This document shows positions 1-6,159 of a DNA stretch of 6,159 nt, piece after piece. The position numbers were made by a program, and so were the translations under genes. The stretch comes from Planctomycetota bacterium (GTDB lineage Bacteria; Planctomycetota; UBA1135; GCA-002686595): positions 1 to 6,159 of the forward strand of contig JAQBVH010000213.1 in the NCBI GenBank assembly GCA_027623615.1, given 5' to 3'. The first letter of the stretch is position 1. Each line of letters starts with the position of its first letter. The notes beneath the pieces were generated by a model, which was not told the origin of the DNA, searched no databases, and was given only the letters and a program-made list of their open reading frames with translations.

Positions 1-650
1 GCGGGGCTGCGGTCCCTCAGGCCCACGGAGAGCTCGATTCCCCCTTCGCCGTCGAAGCGCACCTCGTCCACGCCGAGGGGGCGCTCTCCGAGGAAGATCA
101 GCGGCGTCGCGGCGACCAGTTCGCGCAGCTCCGCGTCCGCGACGGCCGCGTGTCCACGCTGCAGGCGCACCTGCCCGAGCCGGTCGCCCTGGCGCAGCCG
201 CACCGGGAAGGAGAGCGGGCACACCTCGAGCCAGAGGGGCCCCGAGTAGCCCGCCGGTGTCTCGTCGAAGCGCGGGTGCTCGGGGACGAGGACGCGCGTG
301 AACAGATCGGTCCGACCGGTCGAGCTGCGCGGGTTGAAGCGCGCGCGAATGTCAGCTGGCAGGTCGAGCTCGTCGTCGAGGCGGATCAGGTAGACCAGGC
401 CCCGCTCGAGCACCGCGCCTTCCCCGGTCAGGTCGAGCCGGGAGGTCGCCATCTCGACCAGCCGGTCGCCGGTGGCGTGGCTCCCGGGCAGGAAGCCTGC
501 CCGGACCCGGTACGCGGTGGGGCCGAGGCGCAGGTCGACGCTGGCGGGCTGGACCTGGGCGGGTGAGGGGGCCGAGGCGCCAGGAGCTGCGCGCAGGGCG
601 CTTCCGAGCAGGGCCTCGAGCTGTTGATCGACCAGGATGTGCCCGTCCAT
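1..650 (-). CDS. dcd: dCTP deaminase, long two-domain type, partial (C-terminus beyond left edge)
   Basis: Deaminates dCTP to dUTP and ammonia in the cytoplasm, supplying dUTP for dTMP synthesis. I translated the reverse strand from the ATG at 650; it stays open for 216 codons and leaves the window with no stop. Motifs of the long-form 2'-deoxycytidine 5'-triphosphate deaminase family (Pfam DCD type) appear in order: [10 protein letters not shown] (residues 34-43), [11 protein letters not shown] (46-56), FNPRSSTGR (105-113), then [12 protein letters not shown] (132-143) whose Glu142 matches the catalytic Glu of dCTP deaminases, and RLGQVR (157-162). The family is roughly 360 residues with two dUTPase-like folds, so about the first 60% is here. 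The start fits the family's short leader before QPAS; no clear Shine-Dalgarno precedes it. It is divergent from sucC, 86 bases away. Family identity is confident; substrate is inferred from the family. Confidence 0.9.
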   Translation of the reverse strand, partial: MDGHILVDQQLEALLGSALRAAPGASAPSPAQVQPASVDLRLGPTAYRVRAGFLPGSHATGDRLVEMATSRLDLTGEGAVLERGLVYLIRLDDELDLPADIRARFNPRSSTGRTDLFTRVLVPEHPRFDETPAGYSGPLWLEVCPLSFPVRLRQGDRLGQVRLQRGHAAVADAELRELVAATPLIFLGERPLGVDEVRFDGEGGIELSVGLRDRSP

Positions 651-736
651 GGGCGGGGAGCCTACCCGCCGGTAGAGGCCTCCGGGGTGGGCGAGTAGAC
701 TCTTGCGCCCAAAACCCGGCCCCAGACCCACTCCCC
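651..736. promoter_or_regulatory. Divergent dcd / sucC promoter region
   Basis: These 86 bases separate two divergent starts, so promoters for both genes should lie here or overlap the gene ends. The only sigma70-like element I can point to is TAGACT at 696-701, matching TATAAT at 4 of 6 positions, with no good -35 box upstream. The last 26 bases before sucC (711-736) are C-rich and contain no Shine-Dalgarno sequence. The region is supported by gene layout; the -10 suggestion is weak. Confidence 0.35.
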
Positions 737-1903
<1,167 letters not shown>

Positions 1904-1905
1904 AC

Positions 1906-2802
<897 letters not shown>

Positions 2803-2823
2803 GCACCCGCTCCTCCAACCACA

Positions 2824-2857
2824 GGGCGGCTCCACACCCGTGGAGGCGCCCTTCTTC
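2824..2857 (+). terminator. Rho-independent terminator of sucCD
   Basis: GGGCGGCTCCAC (2824-2835) pairs with GTGGAGGCGCCC (2840-2851) over 12 positions with one mismatch, around a 4-base ACCC loop, followed by the pyrimidine tail TTCTTC. The stem is very stable and sits 21 bases after the sucD stop. The T-run is short and interrupted, as is common in GC-rich genomes. Confidence 0.75.
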
Positions 2858-2900
2858 GTGCTCGCGACTCCTATCGCAGTGGGGATCCGCTCGATCGCAG

Positions 2901-2921
2901 CAACTTGATTGCGGGCGACCC
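2901..2921 (+). repeat. Degenerate 21-base repeat, copy 1
   Basis: CAACTTGATTGCGGGCGACC plus C. It shares CAACT at positions 1-5 and CGGGCGA at positions 12-18 with the copies at 3057 and 3099; versus copy 3 it differs only in the middle (positions 8-11). It may also be one arm of an imperfect stem: TGCGGGCGACC (2910-2920) can pair with GGTCGCCGCA (2948-2957) with one bulge. Confidence 0.5.
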
Positions 2922-2990
2922 GGCCTGGCGGGCGGAGTCTCGGGGTCGGTCGCCGCAGTGGCGTTGGCCCATGCGATGCCCTCTGAGGTA

Positions 2991-3039
2991 CCCGGGTGGT
3001 GAGTGGTAGCGCACTCCTGACTCGAGCCGTCACCCCGGG
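2991..3039. repeat. Nested inverted repeat
   Basis: CCCGGGTG near 2991 is complementary to CACCCCGGG at 3031-3039 with one bulged base. Inside it, GAGTG (3001-3005) and CACTC (3012-3016) form a perfect 5-base stem around GTAGCG. Together they could fold into a two-level hairpin. There is no T-run, so this is not an obvious terminator. Role unknown. Confidence 0.35.
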
Positions 3040-3056
3040 TCCGGCGGTCTGCGACG

Positions 3057-3077
3057 CAACTCCATTTCGGGCGATGG
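3057..3077 (+). repeat. Degenerate 21-base repeat, copy 2
   Basis: CAACTCCATTTCGGGCGATG plus G. It keeps the CAACT and CGGGCGA blocks at the same spacing as copies 1 and 3 but differs in the middle and the last three bases. It starts 42 bases before copy 3, in the same orientation. Confidence 0.45.
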
Positions 3078-3098
3078 CGCTGAGAAGAGGCCGCAGGC

Positions 3099-3119
3099 CA
3101 ACTTGGAATCGGGCGACCC
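3099..3119 (+). repeat. Degenerate 21-base repeat, copy 3
   Basis: CAACTTGGAATCGGGCGACC plus C. It is closest to copy 1. A short perfect dyad, GGCC-GCA-GGCC, lies just upstream at 3089-3099. It runs directly into a short tandem repeat. Confidence 0.5.
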
Positions 3120-3138
3120 TGCGACCCTCCGCGACCCC
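3113..3138 (+). repeat. Short tandem repeat, GCGACCCT x3
   Basis: GCGACCCT occurs at 3113-3120 and again directly at 3121-3128; after two C residues, GCGACCCC follows at 3131-3138. The first unit overlaps the end of 21-base repeat copy 3, so the array may have grown by slippage from it. Confidence 0.55.
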
Positions 3139-3345
3139 AAGGGGGAGAGACGAATCGGGGAGGGGAGGCGGTTCGGCGAGGCCGACGCCCCGGGGGGCGA
3201 AGAGAACTTGAAGGGTGAAGTGGCCGAGGGTGATCGGCAACGGCGAGGTTGAAGCCGCCGGCGAGTTGAGCGCCACGGAGCCCCAGGGCCAGCGCACGGG
3301 CTAACGCCATCACGGCGCCATCCCCCGATACTCCCGGCGAGCCAG

Positions 3346-3819
3346 CTACAGCTCGATTCCCATCGCCACGAGCTGCTTCTCCACCTGGGGCGCCCAGCCG
3401 CGGTTGGCGATCGGGCTGGCCGGTGAGGGGTGCAGGATCGTGTTGATGGCGAGGGCGTTCTTGCCCAGTGCCTGCGTCGCCTGCTTCTCGGCGAACTTGC
3501 CGACGCCGATCACGCGGTCAGGCTCGAGCCAGGCGACCAGGCGCTGCAAGGCCTTGTCGCACGCCGCGAACAGGGGCGCGCGTTCGGCGGCGGGGAGCTT
3601 GTCGGGGGTGCGGTTGCGGCCCGTCTCCTCCAGGAACACCAAGGGGCAATAGTTCCACACGAAGAAGCGCGCGAAGAACTCCTCGGGCGGACCGAAGCGC
3701 TCCTGCGCCCAGCCCCACAGCCGCGCGCCGCTGACCTCGCTGCGCTGACACTCGAAGCCGAGTATCGGGCGCTTGGGGTGCTCGCCCTCAGGGCGGTCGA
3801 CCTGCTCCTCGATGCCCAT
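3346..3819 (-). CDS. SMUG1-like glycosylase, C-terminal part (157 residues)
   Basis: It begins at ATG 3819, two codons past the amber codon and in the same frame as the N-terminal part. It contains EHPKRPILGF (13-22), RSEVSGARLWG (26-36), the NYCPL strand (56-60), VIGVGKFAE (103-111) and the DNA-binding loop HPSPASPIANRGW (130-142) with the second catalytic residue. No proper Shine-Dalgarno precedes ATG 3819, so independent translation would depend on re-initiation after the TAG. Whether the two pieces can associate into an active enzyme is unknown. It ends in TAG at 3346-3348. Confidence 0.55.
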   Translation of the reverse strand: MGIEEQVDRPEGEHPKRPILGFECQRSEVSGARLWGWAQERFGPPEEFFARFFVWNYCPLVFLEETGRNRTPDKLPAAERAPLFAACDKALQRLVAWLEPDRVIGVGKFAEKQATQALGKNALAINTILHPSPASPIANRGWAPQVEKQLVAMGIEL

Positions 3820-3822
3820 CCA

Positions 3823-4089
3823 CTAGCGCACGATCGAGACCTCCCCGAAGGGCACGCCCGTCTGCGCCATGCCGAAGGGGCCCGGGTTCATCCCGAGCAG
3901 CAAGGCCTCGGGGCGCTGCCTGGCGAAGCGCTCGAGGTACCTCTCGGAGCTACGGCGCGCGTAGACCAGCGGGTTGTAGACGTGCGTGACCGGCGCGCCG
4001 AAGGTCAGCGCGTCGACATCCTTGACGAGGGCACGGTTGGTGCGCAGGGGATCCACGCGGGGATGATAGCCCCTCGCACCAGGGCTCAC
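3823..4089 (-). CDS. SMUG1-like glycosylase, N-terminal part (88 residues)
   Basis: This is what would be translated if the amber codon terminates. It carries the segment THVYNPLVYA (35-44) and the uracil-pocket motif GMNPGPFGMAQTGVPFGE with the catalytic Asn, then stops right after VSIVR. It lacks the His-containing loop that the fold needs, so alone it should be inactive and probably unstable. The GTG start overlaps the upstream TGA by two bases, which favours translational coupling; the GGAG just before it is too close to act as a normal ribosome site. Confidence 0.6.
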   Translation of the reverse strand: MSPGARGYHPRVDPLRTNRALVKDVDALTFGAPVTHVYNPLVYARRSSERYLERFARQRPEALLLGMNPGPFGMAQTGVPFGEVSIVR

Positions 4090-4802
4090 TCCAGGCCGAG
4101 CAGCACGGGCTCGAGCATCTCCTTCAGACGCCAGCCCTCCGCGATCCAGACACCGCGCAGCTCGAGGTACACGATGGTGCTCCCCTTGCGTGCCGAGAAC
4201 GAGTTCCCGATCGGGTAGCCGTTCCTCTCGACCAGGAACGCCTTGGACTCGTCGCCCCAGGCCTGGGCTTCCTCGAGCTCGACCAGGCCCATCTCATCGT
4301 CGCCGACCAGCTTCCAGTCGGTCATCGTCTCGACCGTGCTCCAGCGGTAGGCGTCCTTGGCCACCCCCTCACTGCCGCGAAACTCGGTCACCCAGCGCAG
4401 CTCGGGCTGGTCGGTCCCGGTCTTCTCGTAGGTGTACTCCAACCGTTCCGTGCCCAGGAGCGCGGACGTGCGCACGAGCCGCGCGGCGTCGGCCTGCACC
4501 TCGAAGGCCGCGTACTGCGCGACCTGCTCCGCCGTCAACACGCGCTGATCGTCCCGAGCCTCGAGGGGGACCTCACGCTCCCAGCTGCGCCACACCCAGA
4601 GGACGGCGCCGACCAGCGCCAGGAGCATCAGCTTCTCGCGACCCGGCAGCCAGGCTCCACCCGGGATCGACAGGCGCAACGAACGGCCGCGCTTCACGTA
4701 GCCGATCGGACCCCCGTAGTCGAGTTCACCGGGAGCGAGGTCGTTCAAGCCCTCGACCTTGGGGGCCTCTGACTCGCGGGGGCGCAGCAGGGAAGCAGCC
4801 AT
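4086..4802 (-). CDS. Single-pass membrane protein of unknown function
   Basis: I do not recognise this family. From ATG 4802 the product is 238 residues. Residues 1-53 are polar and include PGELDYGGPIGYVKRGRS. One hydrophobic segment, about residues 58-72 (LMLLALVGAVLWVW), follows PGREK, so the N-terminus is probably cytoplasmic by the positive-inside rule. The remaining ~165 residues are soluble, rich in Glu and aromatics, with alternating patterns suggesting beta strands, ending FSARKGSTIVYLELRGVW and a short helix. No signal peptidase site or catalytic motif stands out. A TTG at 4820 would add six residues; ATG 4802 is preferred because GGG lies six bases upstream. The TGA stop overlaps the SMUG1 GTG start, and the CPXCG gene ends 42 bases upstream, so it is probably the middle gene of an operon. 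Confidence 0.75.
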   Translation of the reverse strand: MAASLLRPRESEAPKVEGLNDLAPGELDYGGPIGYVKRGRSLRLSIPGGAWLPGREKLMLLALVGAVLWVWRSWEREVPLEARDDQRVLTAEQVAQYAAFEVQADAARLVRTSALLGTERLEYTYEKTGTDQPELRWVTEFRGSEGVAKDAYRWSTVETMTDWKLVGDDEMGLVELEEAQAWGDESKAFLVERNGYPIGNSFSARKGSTIVYLELRGVWIAEGWRLKEMLEPVLLGLE

Positions 4803-4844
4803 GCCCTGCCCATCGGCCAACCCGCGATCTCGGCTGCAGCCCGC

Positions 4845-5027
4845 CTACTCGGCGCGCGCGTCGACCCTCGCTGACTCCCCTTCCAGGACGACCGACAGCT
4901 CGTTGGGGGAGCAGCACACCGGACAGTCCTCGACGTAGGACTGGGACGACCCGGCGCTCGGGTCGACGGGCACGATGATCCGCTCTCCACACGAGGGACA
5001 GCTGTATTCCCCTTGGACGTTCTCCAT
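4845..5027 (-). CDS. CPXCG-motif cysteine-rich small protein (putative zinc ribbon)
   Basis: A 60-residue protein of the CPXCG-motif cysteine-rich family, small bacterial proteins of unknown role thought to bind one zinc. Cys10-Pro-Ser-Cys13-Gly is the first knuckle and Cys35-Pro-Val-Cys38-Cys39 the second, with the typical middle VDPSAGSSQSYVEDC (21-35), where the family usually has a D-x-S-x-G-x-x-Q-x-Y-x-E-D-C pattern. Length and order match the family. The frame is open upstream to 5345, but the family starts a few residues before the first CPXC, so ATG 5027 is chosen; AGGG eight bases upstream can serve as ribosome site. The stop is TAG. It is first in the probable operon with the membrane protein and the SMUG1 gene and is divergent from the repeat protein at 5181. 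Confidence 0.88.
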   Translation of the reverse strand: MENVQGEYSCPSCGERIIVPVDPSAGSSQSYVEDCPVCCSPNELSVVLEGESARVDARAE

Positions 5028-5180
5028 GCGGCACACCCTGCCCGCATGCCATCCGTTCCGCGAGGGGTGGAATCGCATTCCGGTGCTGCTCCAAACCCCC
5101 ACGGGCCCACGGGTTGGAACCGTCCACAGGTGGGATCGCTTTGCTCTCTTCGGATTGCCCAGCTTGCCGATAACGGAGTC
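5028..5180. promoter_or_regulatory. Divergent intergenic region with small dyads
   Basis: These 153 bases lie between the divergent CPXCG gene and the repeat-protein gene and must hold their promoters; I find no clear -35/-10 pair. A perfect inverted repeat, GGAAT-CGC-ATTCC, is at 5069-5081. CCCACGGG occurs twice in tandem at 5098-5113, flanked by an imperfect inverted repeat (CCAAACCC at 5091-5098, GGGTTGG at 5111-5117). Either dyad could be an operator, but nothing identifies a regulator. GGAG at 5175-5178 is the only Shine-Dalgarno-like sequence before ATG 5181, at a short two-base spacing. Confidence 0.4.
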
Positions 5181-6159
5181 ATGAAGATCTCCCCTCAGCA
5201 CATGGGTCCCCTCCAACCCGCCCGTCACACGGAGCAGGCCTCGCGGACGCAGCCGCAGGAGGTCGGATCCCGACAACGATCCCAACAAGCCCGTCCGGCC
5301 GATCGAGTCGAGCTCGAGCGCCAGGGCCGCACCGATGAGGGCCACAGCGCGACCGAGCGCGTCGAGGCCCTGGCCGACAAGGTCTCCGAGCGGCTCGCGA
5401 ACCTCGCGGAGGCAACCGGCGCCGACCTGTCCGAGCTCGAGGCCAAGTTCTCCCAGAACATCGATCGCCTCCTCGAAGGTATCGCCGACGGCAGCCTGTC
5501 CGAGCGCGACGTGGCGAACGGCATCGCCGCGACCCTCGAGGACCTGAGCCGTGAGGTCCAGACCAACGTCGAGCGCCCGGAGCTGCGCAGCACGACTGGC
5601 GAGGAGGGCCGCTCCGAGTCCATCAGCGCTCGCGTCGAGGGTCTGGCCGCCGACGTCGAGTCGCGCATCGTCAACCTGGCCGCAGAGCTCGGCCTCGAAG
5701 ACGACCAGGCCCGCGAACTGGTCAGCTCCTTCCAGGGCAACCTCGACCGCCTGCTGAACGGCGTGGCCAACGGCACGATCGATGGCGACGCTCTCCAGAG
5801 CGGCGTGCAGAACATCCTGAGCCAGGTCACCAACGACTTGCAGCGCAGCGTGAGCGAGCCGGTTCGTGACGGCCGCAGCACGGGCGACGTGGTCCCGCCG
5901 ACCTCCCAGGCGCGCTTCGACGACGCAGTCTCTTCGATCGAGGATCGCCTGGCGAACGCGGGCGAGGGACTGACCGGTGCTCAGGCGCGCGCCTTCTCGG
6001 AGCTCGAGAAGGCCTTCCAGAGCGCCATGGACCGTCTCGGCGACGCGACCTTCGAAGGCTCGCTGAGCCGCGCTGAGTTCAAGGACCTGTTCCAGTCGTT
6101 GGTGTCCGACCTCGGCCGTGACCTGCAGGGGATCCTCGGGAGCGACGTCGATCAGCCTG
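5181..6159 (+). CDS. Protein with three helical repeats, partial (C-terminus beyond right edge)
   Basis: The frame from ATG 5181 has no stop in 326 codons and leaves the window. I do not recognise the family. Residues 1-58 are polar, rich in Gln, Arg and Pro, with no signal peptide or membrane segment. Three related units follow: residues 60-130, 151-224 and 245-319. Each begins R-[VF]-[ED], reads as a helix, reaches a turn DGSLS / NGTID / EGSLS, then a second helix. The linkers are polar and low in complexity. Codon choice strongly favours G or C at third positions, as in sucCD, and the sequence is acidic with heptad-like leucines, which supports real coding; the reverse frame is a Ser/Arg-rich shadow. 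The turn resembles the second half of an EF-hand loop. Location is probably cytoplasmic or exported by a non-Sec route; function unknown. ATG 5181 has a weak, close GGAG; ATG 5202 is an alternative. Confidence 0.8.
   Translation, partial: MKISPQHMGPLQPARHTEQASRTQPQEVGSRQRSQQARPADRVELERQGRTDEGHSATERVEALADKVSERLANLAEATGADLSELEAKFSQNIDRLLEGIADGSLSERDVANGIAATLEDLSREVQTNVERPELRSTTGEEGRSESISARVEGLAADVESRIVNLAAELGLEDDQARELVSSFQGNLDRLLNGVANGTIDGDALQSGVQNILSQVTNDLQRSVSEPVRDGRSTGDVVPPTSQARFDDAVSSIEDRLANAGEGLTGAQARAFSELEKAFQSAMDRLGDATFEGSLSRAEFKDLFQSLVSDLGRDLQGILGSDVDQP
5358..6137 (+). repeat. Three ~72-residue protein repeats encoded in tandem
   Basis: Units are encoded at 5358-5570, 5631-5852 and 5913-6137, with periods of 91 and 94 codons including linkers. 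Conserved positions include the opening R-[VF]-[ED], a Leu-Ala-Asn or similar at about unit position 12-15, [NM]-D-R-L in the middle, then [DNE]-G-[ST]-[LI]-[SD] and an L-x-x-[LV] helix. Resemblance is at protein level and well diverged, so the duplications are old and not recent DNA repeats. Confidence 0.75.

Larger units (their letters stand above)
2858..3345. other. Gene-free convergent intergenic region with repeats
   Basis: About 490 bases lie between the sucCD terminator and the stop of the convergent minus-strand operon. Open frames cross it on both strands, but their translations are Arg/Pro/Gly-rich, lack recognisable domains, and one runs antisense into sucD. I see no tRNA cloverleaf and no clear terminator for the incoming minus-strand operon. 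What the region does hold is three degenerate 21-base repeats, a tandem GCGACCC run, a nested dyad near 2990-3039, and a purine-rich stretch from about 3139 to 3242. It looks like non-coding, repeat-bearing sequence. Confidence 0.6.
3346..4089 (-). pseudogene. SMUG1-type uracil-DNA glycosylase interrupted by an in-frame amber codon
   Basis: SMUG1 glycosylases excise uracil and oxidised pyrimidines from DNA to start base excision repair. Read through one TAG (3823-3825), this frame gives a 247-codon product matching SMUG1 from end to end. GMNPGPFGMAQTGVPFGE (66-83) holds the catalytic Asn68 (human Asn85), NYCPL holds Asn146 (human Asn163), and HPSPASPIANRGW (220-232) holds His220 (human His239). 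The spacing between these residues nearly equals that in the human protein. The TAG is codon 89, at human Asp106, inside the conserved VR-x-W segment, and nothing else is lost. The start is uncertain: GTG 4089 overlaps the upstream stop as GTGA, while GTG 4056 (V-D-P-L) is also possible. The true C-terminal stop is also TAG, as is that of the CPXCG gene, so amber reassignment is unlikely. It may be a recent nonsense mutation, a sequencing error, or a split gene. Confidence 0.85.

Noticed and set aside
150..566. 138-codon plus-strand frame over the dcd region
   Set aside because: Its translation has no family resemblance, while the opposite strand reads as dCTP deaminase across the same bases.
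563..736. Upstream in-frame extension of sucC to 563
   Set aside because: The added 58 residues are Arg/Gly/Pro-rich, overlap the dcd coding region antisense, and SucC proteins start at [10 protein letters not shown].
2901..3138. CRISPR array in the repeat-bearing intergenic region
   Set aside because: Repeats are degenerate, spaced irregularly (156 and 42 bases start to start) and only three in number, with no cas genes nearby.
2996..3211. 71-codon plus-strand frame in the intergenic gap
   Set aside because: Low-complexity Arg/Gly/Pro translation, no ribosome site, and it covers the repeats.
2858..3345. tRNA or other structured RNA gene in the gap
   Set aside because: No cloverleaf arms, TTC loop or conserved RNA motif could be identified by reading both strands; the dyads alone are not enough.
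3823..3825. Amber codon recoded as an amino acid (stop reassignment or pyrrolysine-like readthrough)
   Set aside because: TAG is the natural stop of the same SMUG1 frame at 3346-3348 and of the CPXCG gene at 4845-4847, so TAG works as a stop here. No recoding element is visible.
3430..4218. 262-codon plus-strand frame over the SMUG1 gene
   Set aside because: Antisense shadow; the minus strand carries clear SMUG1 motifs.
5225..5881. 218-codon minus-strand frame opposite the repeat protein
   Set aside because: Its Ser/Arg-rich translation is typical of an antisense shadow of Glu/Leu/Asp-rich helical coding sequence on the plus strand.

Overview
The window comes from a GC-rich bacterial chromosome with ordinary housekeeping genes. 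Composition, gene families and the loosely packed layout fit a GC-rich Gram-negative-type bacterium such as a planctomycete or myxobacterium-like lineage. That placement is inference: no rRNA or lineage marker is present. The stop codons seen are standard TGA and TAG.

Layout. (1) Positions 1-650, minus strand: the N-terminal 216 residues of a long-form dCTP deaminase (dcd), running off the left edge. (2) Positions 651-736: a short divergent promoter region. (3) Positions 737-2802, plus strand: sucC and sucD, the two subunits of succinyl-CoA synthetase (TCA cycle), forming a tight operon that ends in a strong hairpin terminator at 2824-2857. (4) Positions 2858-3345: about 490 bases with no convincing gene, holding three same-direction copies of a degenerate 21-base repeat, a short tandem GCGACCC repeat and a nested dyad. 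(5) Positions 5027 down to 3346, minus strand: a probable three-gene operon. It encodes a small CPXCG zinc-ribbon protein, an unrecognised single-pass membrane protein, and a SMUG1-type uracil-DNA glycosylase overlapping the previous stop by GTGA. The glycosylase frame is cut by an in-frame TAG that separates its catalytic Asn motif from its catalytic His motif. (6) Positions 5028-5180: a divergent intergenic region with small dyads. (7) Position 5181 to the right edge, plus strand: an open frame of at least 326 codons with no stop in the window. It encodes three copies of a ~72-residue helical repeat, each centred on a turn that resembles an EF-hand loop.

How they fit together. sucCD is a conventional metabolic operon. 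dcd makes dUTP, and SMUG1 removes uracil from DNA, so two uracil-metabolism genes lie within about 3 kb, but in separate transcription units with no direct evidence of a link. The items most worth a second look are the amber-split SMUG1 and the repeat protein at the right edge. No clearly new multi-gene system is visible.
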